DNA of 64,000 bases, taken from Orrella dioscoreae. Lineage in GTDB: Bacteria; Pseudomonadota; Gammaproteobacteria; Burkholderiales; Burkholderiaceae_B. This document shows, in pieces, positions 39,966-47,977 of the stretch. The stretch is from assembly GCF_900089455.2 (NCBI RefSeq), contig NZ_LT907988.1, positions 372,001-436,000 of the forward strand. Direction: 5' to 3'. Made by a program: the position numbers and the translations under genes. Each line of letters opens with the position of its first letter. Position 1 is the first letter of the stretch. The notes under the pieces were generated by a model. It searched no databases and was not told the origin of the DNA. It saw only the letters and a program-made list of their open reading frames with translations.

Positions 39966-40463
39966 TCAGCTTTCCGCCGCGACCTTCAGCTTGATCGCCT
40001 TCTGGCGGCGTTCCATTTCCTGGCGCAGCTCGCGGCGCAGCTCGGCGGCCTGGAAGCGTTCGCGCTCTTCGTCGTCCGAAGGCTGCAGCGGCGGCACGGG
40101 CACCGGGTTGCGGTCGTCGTCCACCGCCACCATCGTGAAATAACAGCTGTTGGCGTGGCGCACCAGCTTCTGGCGGATGTCCTCGGCCACGACCTTGATG
40201 CCGACCTCCAGCGAGGTGCGGCCGGTGTAGTTCACCGAGGCGTAGAACGTCACCAGCTCGCCCACGTGGATGGGCTGGCGGAAGATCACCTGGTCGACCG
40301 ACAGGGTCACGACGTAGCGGCCGGCATAGCGGCTGGCACAGGCGTAGGCCACCTGGTCGAGGTACTTCAGGATGGTGCCCCCGTGGACGTTCCCGGCGAA
40401 GTTCGCCATGTCGGGCGTCATCAGGATGGTCATCGAAAGCTGGTGGTTGGAATCGTTCTTCAT
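39966..40463 (-). CDS. Acyl-CoA thioesterase (hotdog fold)
   Basis: 165 residues from ATG 40463. The hotdog signature is MANFAGNVHGGTILKYLDQ, with the Asn and Asp used in catalysis by YciA/ACOT7-type enzymes, then SVDQVIFRQPIHVGELVTFYA. A charged helical C-terminal tail (ERERFQAAELRRELRQEMER) is added to the usual core. It hydrolyses acyl-CoA to the free acid and CoA; chain-length preference is unknown. It is divergent from the gntR gene of the apionate cluster. Confidence 0.92.
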   Translation of the reverse strand: MKNDSNHQLSMTILMTPDMANFAGNVHGGTILKYLDQVAYACASRYAGRYVVTLSVDQVIFRQPIHVGELVTFYASVNYTGRTSLEVGIKVVAEDIRQKLVRHANSCYFTMVAVDDDRNPVPVPPLQPSDDEERERFQAAELRRELRQEMERRQKAIKLKVAAES

Positions 40464-40616
40464 GGGCGGCGGCCGCAAAGAGGGTGGCGGGATGGCGCGA
40501 TTGTACGGACTGGCGTGCCTGCGCAGTGCGGGGAGCAAGGGGCGGTTCCTGCTGTTGCGCGGGCCCCGCATCCGGGAAATCGAGGATGGCGAGGCGCGCT
40601 GGCAGAACTCATAGTC

Positions 40617-40631
40617 TCATCAGACCAGTTG
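40617..40631. promoter_or_regulatory. Operator copy 1 of the GntR regulator
   Basis: TCATCAGACCAGTTG occurs here, 13 bases before the GntR start, and its exact reverse complement occurs at 41457-41471 directly before the RuBisCO-like gene. The core TGGTCTGATGA is one mismatch from the FadR-subfamily pattern TNGTNNNACNA. Confidence 0.7.
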
Positions 40632-40644
40632 TGGAGTGCCGCCG

Positions 40645-41388
40645 ATGCCCGACGTCATCAACCGCCGCAAGCTCTACCAGGAAGTGGCCGATCGCCTGCT
40701 GGCCCGCATCCAGGCGGGCGAGTTCGCGCACGACGCGCGCCTGCCCTCCGAGCGCACGCTGATGGAGGCGTACGGCGTGGGACGCCCGGCCGTGCGCGAG
40801 GCGCTCTTCGCGCTGGAGAAGATGGGCATCGTCGAGATCCTGCATGGCGAGCGCACGCGGGTGACGCGGCCTTCGCCGGCTTCGGTCATCCAGCACATGG
40901 CCGCGCTGGGGGACCACATGCTGGCAGGCTCGGAAGCCAACCTGGCCTACCTGAAGGATGCGCGCCAGTTCTTCGAGGTCGGCATGGTGCGCCGCGCGGC
41001 CGAGCGCGCCACCGAGCCCCAGTTGGCGGCGCTGCGCGACAACCTCCGTCTGCAGGCCGCGGCGGCGGATGACGGCCAGCGCTTCCTGCAGGCGGACAAG
41101 GCCTTTCACCAGCAGTTGGCCGACATCTCCGGCAATCCGATCTTCACGGCCGTCAGCGTGGCCATGTACGAGTGGCTGGCGCGCTATCACGTGGCGCTGG
41201 TGCAGACGCCGGGCGCCGAGCAGCAGACCCTGGCCGAGCACCAGGCCATCTACGACAGCGTGGCGGCGGGCGACCCCGACGGCGCCGCGCGCGCCATGAC
41301 CGATCACCTGACGCGGGCCAACCGCTTGTATCAGCAGTCGACCCAGGCGTGCGTGCCGGCGGGACGCGCCGTCCGCAAGCGAGCCTGA
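40645..41388 (+). CDS. GntR/FadR-subfamily regulator of the apionate-type cluster
   Basis: 247 residues from ATG 40645, with GGAG eight bases upstream. The GntR winged helix covers about residues 8-75 (LYQEVADRLLARIQAGEFAH, LPSERTLMEAYGVGRPAVREAL). An all-helical FCD domain follows at about 95-225 (AYLKDARQFFEVGMVRRAAE, ADKAFHQQLADISGNPIF), with metal-ligand-type His and Asp residues. FCD regulators release DNA on binding sugar acids. It precedes the RuBisCO-like gene by 84 bases, and identical 15-base sites flank it, so it should control itself and the catabolic genes. Confidence 0.92.
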   Translation: MPDVINRRKLYQEVADRLLARIQAGEFAHDARLPSERTLMEAYGVGRPAVREALFALEKMGIVEILHGERTRVTRPSPASVIQHMAALGDHMLAGSEANLAYLKDARQFFEVGMVRRAAERATEPQLAALRDNLRLQAAAADDGQRFLQADKAFHQQLADISGNPIFTAVSVAMYEWLARYHVALVQTPGAEQQTLAEHQAIYDSVAAGDPDGAARAMTDHLTRANRLYQQSTQACVPAGRAVRKRA

Positions 41389-41456
41389 CAGGGGCGGTCC
41401 GGCGGCAAAAGCGATCCTTTCATCCTGTTGCGAGCCAGCACGGGCGCGGCATCAAC

Positions 41457-41471
41457 CAACTGGTCTGATGA
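41457..41471. promoter_or_regulatory. Operator copy 2 of the GntR regulator
   Basis: CAACTGGTCTGATGA is the exact reverse complement of the site at 40617-40631. It ends one base before the ATG of the RuBisCO-like gene, so a bound repressor would block transcription elongation or the start region directly. No Shine-Dalgarno is visible in it. Confidence 0.7.
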
Positions 41472-41472
41472 C

Positions 41473-42771
41473 ATGACGAAATCCGGCAGCATCCTCTCCA
41501 GCGGCAAGGCCCCCAATACGCGGCTGCGTGCCCGCTATTGGCTGGAAACCCCGGCAGACCCGCGCAAGGTGGCCGAGACCATCGCCGGCGAGCAGTCCAC
41601 CGGCACCTTCGTGCGGCTGGCGCCGGAGGTCGAGGCGCGGGCCGCGCGTTGCGATGCCGTCGTGGAGTCGGTGCAGGAAGTGGAGGGCGCCCCGCACGCC
41701 AGCCTGCCCACGGCCCGCCGCGCGGGCGATGTGCCGGTGCGGCGGGCGCTCATCGAGCTGTCCTGGAGCGAGGAGAACTTCGGCTGTTCCCTGCCCAACC
41801 TGATGGCGACGGTGGCGGGCAATCTGTTCGAGCTGCGCGACGTGACGGGGCTGCGCCTGCTGACGCTGAATCTGCCTGACGGCTATGCGGCGCGCTATCC
41901 GGGGCCGCAGTTTGGCGTGACGGGCACGCGGCGGCTGGCGGGCGTGCGCGCGGGTCCGCTGGTGGGCACGATCATCAAGCCCAGCGTGGGGCTGTCGCCC
42001 GAGCAGACGGCGGCGATGGTGGCGACGCTGTGCGAAGGCGGCATCGACTTCATCAAGGACGACGAGTTGCAGGCCGACGGGCCGCACTGTCCGTTCGAGG
42101 CGCGGGTGCATGCCGTGATGCGCGTGGTCAACGACCATGCCGCGCGCACGGGCAAGAAGCCGATGGTGGCCTTCAACATCACCGACGACCTGGACGCCAT
42201 GCGGCGCCACCACGATACGGTGCTGGCGCATGAAGGCACGTGCGTGATGGTCAGCGTGAACAGCATCGGGCTGGCTGGGCTGGCCTACCTGCGGCGCCAT
42301 TGCGCGCTGCCCATCCACGCGCATCGCAATGGCTGGGGTTACCTCAGCCGCCATCCGGCCCTGGGTTTCGACTATGCCGCCTGGCAGGTGTTGTGGCGGC
42401 TGGCGGGCGCTGACCACATGCATGTGAACGGCTTGCGCAACAAGTTCTCGGAGCCCGATGAATCGGTGATCGCATCGGCCAGGGCGCTGGCCGAGCCGCT
42501 GTTCTCGGAGGGGCTGCCGGGCTACGCGGCCATGCCCGTGTTTTCTTCGGGGCAGTGGGCGGGGCAGGCCGCGGACACCTATCGTGCCCTGGGCAGCGAC
42601 GATCTCATCTACACCTGCGGCGGCGGCATCGTGGCGCATCCGGGCGGCATTGCCGCGGGGGTGGAGAGCGTGCGCGCGGCCTGGCAGGCGGCAGCGCGCG
42701 GACAAGCCGTGCAGGAGGCTGCCGTCGGCAACGCGGCGCTGCGCCAGGCGCTTGATTTCTTCGGCAAGTGA
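41473..42771 (+). CDS. oiaX: RuBisCO-like protein, 3-oxo-isoapionate-4-phosphate decarboxylase type
   Basis: 432 residues, a RuBisCO large-subunit homologue of the type IV (RuBisCO-like) class. The active-site lysine is in GTIIKPSVG (Lys169), the carbamylated-lysine motif is intact as KDDE (Lys195 to Glu198), His residues lie in IHAHRNGWGY, and the phosphate-binding CGGG is at 382-385. The CO2-fixing loop 6 differs from true RuBisCO. In known D-apionate pathways the OiaX RuBisCO-like enzyme decarboxylates 3-oxo-isoapionate 4-phosphate. The following DUF1537 kinase and ApnO-type gene make that role the best fit. No small subunit or phosphoribulokinase is present, so carbon fixation is not indicated. 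Confidence 0.85.
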   Translation: MTKSGSILSSGKAPNTRLRARYWLETPADPRKVAETIAGEQSTGTFVRLAPEVEARAARCDAVVESVQEVEGAPHASLPTARRAGDVPVRRALIELSWSEENFGCSLPNLMATVAGNLFELRDVTGLRLLTLNLPDGYAARYPGPQFGVTGTRRLAGVRAGPLVGTIIKPSVGLSPEQTAAMVATLCEGGIDFIKDDELQADGPHCPFEARVHAVMRVVNDHAARTGKKPMVAFNITDDLDAMRRHHDTVLAHEGTCVMVSVNSIGLAGLAYLRRHCALPIHAHRNGWGYLSRHPALGFDYAAWQVLWRLAGADHMHVNGLRNKFSEPDESVIASARALAEPLFSEGLPGYAAMPVFSSGQWAGQAADTYRALGSDDLIYTCGGGIVAHPGGIAAGVESVRAAWQAAARGQAVQEAAVGNAALRQALDFFGK

Positions 42772-42779
42772 GGGGCGAC

Positions 42780-44195
42780 GTGTCCCAGTCGTCCTTCTCG
42801 ATGCCTTCCGATGCCGAGGCGCCCGCCCTGGCATTCCTGGGCGATGACTTCACGGGCTCCACCGATGCCATGCAGGCCCTGGCCGTGCAGGGCGCGCCGA
42901 CCCTGCTGTTCCTGCGTACGCCGGACGCACGGGCGCTGGCGGCGGCGCGGGGGCGCTATGCGGCGATCGGCCTGGCCGGCGTGAGCCGCAGCCAGGGGCC
43001 GGCCTGGATGGACGCGCATCTGCCAGCGGCGTACGCGGCACTGGCCGCCTCAGGCGCGCCGCTCGTGCACTACAAGGTCTGTTCCACCTTCGACTCCTCG
43101 CCCGCCTTGGGCAGCATCGGCCGGGCCATCGAACTGGGCCGGGCGGCGTTTCCCTCGCCCGTGCCGCGCGCGACGCCGGTCATCGTGGGCGCGCCTGCCT
43201 TGCGCCGCTACACCGCTTTCGGTCATCTGTACGCGTCTGGCGGCGAGCGCGTCTGGCGCATCGACCGCCATCCCACCATGGCCGCGCATCCCGTCACCCC
43301 GATGGCGGAAGCCGACCTGCTGCGGCACCTGGCCGCGCAGACGACCTTGCGTGGCGGCCTCTTCGATTTCACCGAGGCGACGCGGCCGGACGCCAGGGCG
43401 CGCCATGCCCGAGCGATGGCGGACCACGAGATCCTGCTGATGGACGTGCTGGACGAGGCGACGCTGGCCTCGGCAGGCCGCCTGCTGTGGCAGGCGGCCT
43501 GCGCGCAGCCCGGGCATCCCCTGTTCTGCGTGGGCTCGTCGGGCGTGGAGTACGGCTTGATCGCCGCCTGGCGCGAGACCGGCGGACTGGCCCGGCCCGG
43601 CGCGCCACCGCCCGGCCGGGCGTCGCGGGTGCAGGCCATCGCGGCGGTGTCGGGCAGTTGCTCGCCGGTCACCGCCGCGCAGATCACGCAGGCGGGGCAG
43701 GATGGCTTCGCCTGCCTGCGCGTGGCGCCGGAGACCCTGCTGGACGACGTGGCCGCCAGCGGTGCCGCGCTGGGCGCGCGCATGCTGGCCGCCTTGTCAG
43801 GCGGGCGCAGCGTGCTGGCCTATACGGCGCAGGGACCGGATGATCCGGCGATCACGCAGTTCCGCTCCGTGCTGCGCGCGCGCGGCCTGGACGAGGCCGA
43901 TGCCCTGGCCCGCGTGGGCCAGGCGTTGGGCATCGCCCTGCGCGCCGCCGCGCAGGGGGCGGGCCTGCAGCGGGTGGCGGTGGCCGGCGGCGACACCTCG
44001 GGACAGGTGATGCAGGCCATGGGCATCTCGGCCCTGCGCCTGCATGCGGCCTTCGCGCCGGGCGTGCCGCTGTGCGAGGCCTGCGAACCGAGGGACGGCG
44101 CGCCAGGCCTGCAGGTGGCGCTGAAGGGGGGGCAGATGGGCGGAGAAGGATTCTTCGGCGACGTGCGGGCGGGCATGCCGCGCGTGGCGGGGTGA
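42780..44195 (+). CDS. oiaK: DUF1537 four-carbon acid-sugar kinase, 3-oxo-isoapionate kinase type
   Basis: 471 residues from GTG 42780, which has GAGGGG just upstream; GTG 42768, overlapping the oiaX stop, and ATG 42801 are alternatives. The N-terminal sugar-acid-binding domain carries LGDDFTGSTDAM and VCSTFDSSPALGSIGRA. The C-terminal nucleotide-binding domain carries AGGDTSGQVMQAMG and LKGGQMGGEGFFG. DUF1537 enzymes phosphorylate four-carbon or branched sugar acids. Linked to the RuBisCO-like gene and apnO, the expected substrate is 3-oxo-isoapionate. A second, different DUF1537 kinase lies at 46668-47948. Confidence 0.85.
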   Translation: MSQSSFSMPSDAEAPALAFLGDDFTGSTDAMQALAVQGAPTLLFLRTPDARALAAARGRYAAIGLAGVSRSQGPAWMDAHLPAAYAALAASGAPLVHYKVCSTFDSSPALGSIGRAIELGRAAFPSPVPRATPVIVGAPALRRYTAFGHLYASGGERVWRIDRHPTMAAHPVTPMAEADLLRHLAAQTTLRGGLFDFTEATRPDARARHARAMADHEILLMDVLDEATLASAGRLLWQAACAQPGHPLFCVGSSGVEYGLIAAWRETGGLARPGAPPPGRASRVQAIAAVSGSCSPVTAAQITQAGQDGFACLRVAPETLLDDVAASGAALGARMLAALSGGRSVLAYTAQGPDDPAITQFRSVLRARGLDEADALARVGQALGIALRAAAQGAGLQRVAVAGGDTSGQVMQAMGISALRLHAAFAPGVPLCEACEPRDGAPGLQVALKGGQMGGEGFFGDVRAGMPRVAG

Positions 44196-44227
44196 AGCAC
44201 AACACACACAAGGACGAGGAGACAAGC

Positions 44228-45064
44228 ATGCAACACATCGCCATCGTGGGCGCGGGCGGCAAGATGGGCTATCGCGTATCCGCCAACCTGAAGGGCGCGC
44301 CGTACCAGGTAAGCCATATCGAAGTCAGCGAGGCGGGCCGCCAGCGGCTGCGCGAGCTGGACATCACGTGCGTCGAGGCCGAGGCGGCATTGCGGCAGGC
44401 CGACGTGGTGATCCTGGCCATTCCCGACAACCTGATCGGCCGCATCACCGCGCAGCAGGAGAGTCTTTACAAGCCGGGCGCCATCCTGATCGCGCTGGAT
44501 GCCGCGGCGCCGTTCGCGGGCGAATTGCCGGAACGCGAAGACCTGACGATCTTCGTGGCGCATCCGTGCCACCCGCCGCTCTTCAATGACGAGGTGACGC
44601 CCGAGGCCAAGCAGGACTACTTCGGCGGCGTGGCCGCCAAGCAGCACATCGTGTGCTCGCTGATGCGCGGGCCCGACGCGCACTATGCGCTGGCCGAGGA
44701 CGTGGCGCGGCGCATGTACGCGCCGGTGATGCGCGCGCACCGCGTCACGGTGGAGCACATGGCGATCCTGGAGCCGGTGCTGTCCGAGACCATCGGCGCG
44801 ACCTGCATCGCCATCATGCGCGAGGCGACGCAGGAGGCCGTGCGGCGCGGCGTGCCGGAGCAGGCCGCGCACGATTTCATCCTGGGGCACATGACGGTGC
44901 TGACCGCGATGCAGTTCGGGCTGATGGGGCCTCACGCGCGCATGTCGGACGCGGCCATCAAGGCGGTGGAGATCGCCAAGCGCGAGCTGTTCGCGCCGGA
45001 CTGGAAGAAGGTCTTCGAGCCCAAGGCGGTGGCCGAGAGCATCCGGCAGATCACCACGCCTTGA
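44228..45064 (+). CDS. apnO: D-apionate oxidoisomerase-type dehydrogenase
   Basis: 278 residues from ATG 44228 with GAGGAGA upstream. The N-terminal Rossmann domain (IAIVGAGGKMGYRVSANLK) belongs to the 6-phosphogluconate/ketol-acid reductoisomerase superfamily. The C-terminal helical domain includes FVAHPCHPPLFNDE and VEHMAILEPVLSETIGATC. ApnO enzymes oxidise and rearrange D-apionate to 3-oxo-isoapionate with NAD, the step before OiaK and OiaX. The three-gene order oiaX-oiaK-apnO in one transcript supports this. An alternative would be another branched sugar-acid dehydrogenase. No D-apionolactonase gene is visible. Confidence 0.78.
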   Translation: MQHIAIVGAGGKMGYRVSANLKGAPYQVSHIEVSEAGRQRLRELDITCVEAEAALRQADVVILAIPDNLIGRITAQQESLYKPGAILIALDAAAPFAGELPEREDLTIFVAHPCHPPLFNDEVTPEAKQDYFGGVAAKQHIVCSLMRGPDAHYALAEDVARRMYAPVMRAHRVTVEHMAILEPVLSETIGATCIAIMREATQEAVRRGVPEQAAHDFILGHMTVLTAMQFGLMGPHARMSDAAIKAVEIAKRELFAPDWKKVFEPKAVAESIRQITTP

Positions 45065-45148
45065 TCCGCCTGCCGGGTGCCGCATTGTGCGAGCCGTCAT
45101 GCCAGGCGCACAATGACGGGCCCGGCAACGTCCACGGAGACAACACGC

Positions 45149-45877
45149 ATGGCCGCCAACGAGACCCTCCTGCGGGAAGCCATCTGCCGTTATGGCCGCT
45201 CGCTCTTCGAGCGGGGCCTGACGCCCGGCTCATCGGGCAACATCAGCTATCGCCTGGAAGATGGCGGCTGGCTCGTCACCCCCACCAATGCCTCGCTGGG
45301 TTTCCTGGACCCGGCGCGGCTGTCGCGCCTGGACGCGCAGGGGCGCCTGCTGTCGGGTGATGCGCCGACCAAGGAGATTCCGCTGCACACGGCCTTGTAC
45401 GACACGCGCGATGGCGCGCGCGCCGTGGTGCACCTGCATTCCACGCATTCGGTGGCGATTTCCATGTTGCCGGGCATCGACCCGCGCGACGTGCTGCCGC
45501 CGCTCACGCCCTATTACCTGATGCGCGTGGGCCGCACGGCATTGCTGCCGTACTACCGTCCCGGCGATCCCGCCGTGGCGGAAGCCATCCGGGGTCTGGC
45601 GGGCAAGTACGCGTCGGTGCTGCTGTCCAACCATGGCCCGGTGGTGGCTGGCGCGGACCTGGAGGCGGCGGTCTTCGCCACCGAGGAGCTGGAGGAAACC
45701 GCCAAGCTCTTCCTGTTGCTGCGCGGCATGAACCCGCGTGGGCTGGATGCCGCGCAGGTGCGTGACCTGGTGTCGGTCTTCAAGCTGGATGACGCGGTAG
45801 GCCAGTTGCCTGCGCACGGCAGTTGCGAGGCAGGGCATGCGGGTTGCGCGGGGCATGGCCCAGCGGTCAAGGACTGA
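45149..45877 (+). CDS. otnC: Class II aldolase, 3-oxo-tetronate-4-phosphate decarboxylase type
   Basis: 242 residues from ATG 45149 with CGGAGA upstream. Zinc-dependent class II aldolase/adducin fold: SGNISYR near residue 31, PTKEIPLH with the catalytic Glu, the metal histidines in VHLHSTHSVA, and SNHGPVV. OtnC decarboxylates 3-oxo-tetronate 4-phosphate to dihydroxyacetone phosphate. The partners otnI, otnK and denD lie on the opposite strand and converge on it, the stop codons overlapping by 11 bases. It follows apnO by 84 bases and is probably read with the apionate genes. A cysteine/histidine-rich tail ends the protein. Confidence 0.85.
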   Translation: MAANETLLREAICRYGRSLFERGLTPGSSGNISYRLEDGGWLVTPTNASLGFLDPARLSRLDAQGRLLSGDAPTKEIPLHTALYDTRDGARAVVHLHSTHSVAISMLPGIDPRDVLPPLTPYYLMRVGRTALLPYYRPGDPAVAEAIRGLAGKYASVLLSNHGPVVAGADLEAAVFATEELEETAKLFLLLRGMNPRGLDAAQVRDLVSVFKLDDAVGQLPAHGSCEAGHAGCAGHGPAVKD

Positions 45878-46649
45878 GGCCCATCTTGCCGAACCATGCC
45901 AGCCCCGCGTCGGTGTCGCCGCGCGGCTTGTATTCGCAGCCCACCCAGCCCGCGTAGCCCAGCGCGTCCAGCTGTTCGAAGAGGATCTCGTAGCGCAGCT
46001 CGCCTTCATCCGGCTCGGCCCGGCTGGGCACGGCGGCGATCTGCACGTGCCCGATGCGCGGCAGGTGCCGCGCCAGCCTGGTCAGCACGTCGCCCTCGGT
46101 CACGCCCACGTGATAGGCGTCGAACATCAGGCGCACGTTGTCCTTGCCGACGTAGTCGATGATCGTGTCGGCCTCGGCCACGCGGGAGTAGAAATAGCCG
46201 GGCTTGTCGCGCGGGTTGATGGGTTCCAGCAGCAGCGTCAGGCCGTGCTCGGCGGCCTTGTCGGCCGCCAGCCCCAGGTTGCGCACGAATGTGTCGGTGG
46301 CGAGCGGGCGCGAGCCCGGGGGCACGATGCCCGCCATGGCGTGGATGGACTGGCCGCCTGCTGCCACGCTCCAGGCGATGGCCTGGTCGACGGCGGCCTG
46401 GAAATCGGCTTCGCGCCCGGGCAGCGCGCCCAGCCCGAACTCGCCGCGTCCGCCGTCTCCCACCACCGTGTTCACGCCCAGCAGGGTCAGGCCAAGCTGC
46501 TCGCAGCGGGCGCGCACTTCGTCCGCCGGTGTGTCATAAGGCCAATGCAATTCGATGGCCTTGAAGCCTGCCCGGGCCGCGGCCTCGATGCGTGCCGGCA
46601 GCGGCAGGTCGGGCCAGAGGAAACCGAGGTTGGCGGAGAAGCGGGGCAT
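45867..46649 (-). CDS. otnI: 2-oxo-tetronate isomerase (hydroxypyruvate isomerase family)
   Basis: 260 residues, a TIM-barrel sugar isomerase. The start is MPRFSANLGFLWPDLPLPARI. The metal-binding acids are in LLLEPINPRDKPGYF (Glu), MFDAYH (Asp), HVQIAAVPSR (His) and GCEYKP (Glu), all typical of the Hyi/OtnI family. In the acid-sugar pathway it converts 2-oxo-tetronate to 3-oxo-tetronate. It is 18 bases downstream of otnK and the last gene of a minus-strand unit gntR-denD-otnK-otnI. Its stop overlaps otnC on the other strand. Confidence 0.9.
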   Translation of the reverse strand: MPRFSANLGFLWPDLPLPARIEAAARAGFKAIELHWPYDTPADEVRARCEQLGLTLLGVNTVVGDGGRGEFGLGALPGREADFQAAVDQAIAWSVAAGGQSIHAMAGIVPPGSRPLATDTFVRNLGLAADKAAEHGLTLLLEPINPRDKPGYFYSRVAEADTIIDYVGKDNVRLMFDAYHVGVTEGDVLTRLARHLPRIGHVQIAAVPSRAEPDEGELRYEILFEQLDALGYAGWVGCEYKPRGDTDAGLAWFGKMGLSP

Positions 46650-46667
46650 GGCAGGGCTCCAGCAGAA

Positions 46668-47948
46668 TCAGGGGTGGGGGGCGGCGTGCGACATCTGCCG
46701 CAGGGCCTTGCGATAGAAATCCGGCGTGCCGAAGTTGCCGCTTTTCAAGGCCAGCCGGATGCCTTGCGGCCCGGCCAGGGCGGGGCAGGCGGACAGCACG
46801 GGCACGCCCGGGTCGATCTCGGGGCCGATGGCGAGCTGGCGCAGCGACAGCGCGCCCACCACCGCACCCGAGGTTTCGCCGCCGCCGACGGCCAGGCGCG
46901 TGACGCCGGCCTGGATCAGCTGCGCCGCGAGTTCGCCGAAGAAGGCTTCCACGGCCTGTGCCGCGCGGTCGCGGCCATGGGCGGCCTGGGCGCGGGCGAC
47001 GCTGTCGGGGTCGGCGCTGGAATAGATCAGCGGGGCGTCGGCCAGGTGCTTGCGCGCGAAGGCCAGCGCCGTTTCCACGGTCAGTGTGCCGGAAAGCAGC
47101 GCATCGGGCGAGACCGCCAGCGAGGGATGGTCCTGGCGATAGTCGTCCACCTGCCGCAGCGACATGCTCGAGCAGGAGCCGGACAGCACTGCGGCGGGCC
47201 CCAGCAATGGCTCGAAGGCGAGCCGTTCGCCGGACAGCAGGCCTTGCGCGCGGAAGTTCTCGGGCAGTCCCAGCGCAATGCCCGAGCCGCCGGTGATCAG
47301 CGCGTGGCCGCGCGCGGCATGTCCGATGGCGCGCAGGTCGTCGTCGGTGATGGCGTCGACCACCACGAGCCTGCGGCCGGCCGCCACCTCGTCGCGCCAC
47401 GCCTCGCCGATCGCGGCACTGCCGCGCCGAACGGCGTCGTGGCGCACCAGGCCGGCTTCACCCTCGATCTGGCGGCCCAGCCAGCGGCGGATGTCCGGGT
47501 CGGTCATGGGCGTGAGCGGATGCCGTTGCATGCCGGATTCCGACAGCAGCCTGTCGCCCACGAACAGGTGGCCCATGTAGAGCGTGCGGCCCGTGGCGGG
47601 AAAGACCGGGCAGACGAAGGCGCCGGGCGCGTTCAGCGCGTCCAGCAGCGCCAGGGCCACCGGGCCGATGTTGCCTGCCGGGGTGGAATCGAAGGTGGAG
47701 CAATACTTGAACAGGAACTGGCGGCAGCCCTGGGCACGCAGCCAGCGCAAGGCGGCCAGCGACTGGGCCACGGCTTCGTCGGCAGGAATGGAGCGCGTCT
47801 TCAACGCGACCACGCCAGCCTCGCAGGTGTCGGGCGAGGCGTCGGGCGGCACGCCCACGAACTGCGTCGTGGCCATGCCGGCACGCGCCAGCGTGTTGGC
47901 CAGATCGCTGGCCCCGGTGAAATCATCGGCGATGCAGCCCAGCAGCAT
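46668..47948 (-). CDS. otnK: DUF1537 kinase, 3-oxo-tetronate 4-kinase type
   Basis: 426 residues from ATG 47948, preceded by GGAG. The N-terminal domain has CIADDFTGASDLANTLARAG and KYCSTFDSTPAGNIGPVA. The C-terminal domain has VGGGETSGAVVGALSL and ALKSGNFGTPDFYRKAL, the OtnK type of the DUF1537 family. It phosphorylates 3-oxo-tetronate at C4 with ATP. It lies between denD (29-base gap) and otnI (18-base gap). It is clearly distinct from the OiaK-type kinase at 42780, so two DUF1537 kinases of different specificity occur within 5 kb. Confidence 0.92.
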   Translation of the reverse strand: MLLGCIADDFTGASDLANTLARAGMATTQFVGVPPDASPDTCEAGVVALKTRSIPADEAVAQSLAALRWLRAQGCRQFLFKYCSTFDSTPAGNIGPVALALLDALNAPGAFVCPVFPATGRTLYMGHLFVGDRLLSESGMQRHPLTPMTDPDIRRWLGRQIEGEAGLVRHDAVRRGSAAIGEAWRDEVAAGRRLVVVDAITDDDLRAIGHAARGHALITGGSGIALGLPENFRAQGLLSGERLAFEPLLGPAAVLSGSCSSMSLRQVDDYRQDHPSLAVSPDALLSGTLTVETALAFARKHLADAPLIYSSADPDSVARAQAAHGRDRAAQAVEAFFGELAAQLIQAGVTRLAVGGGETSGAVVGALSLRQLAIGPEIDPGVPVLSACPALAGPQGIRLALKSGNFGTPDFYRKALRQMSHAAPHP

Positions 47949-47977
47949 GGCGGTGTCTCCTTCGGTGTCGGGCGGGG

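Noticed and set aside
41473-42771. True RuBisCO and CO2 fixation
   Set aside because: The catalytic lysines are kept, but loop 6 differs, there is no small subunit or phosphoribulokinase, and the neighbours are sugar-acid enzymes.
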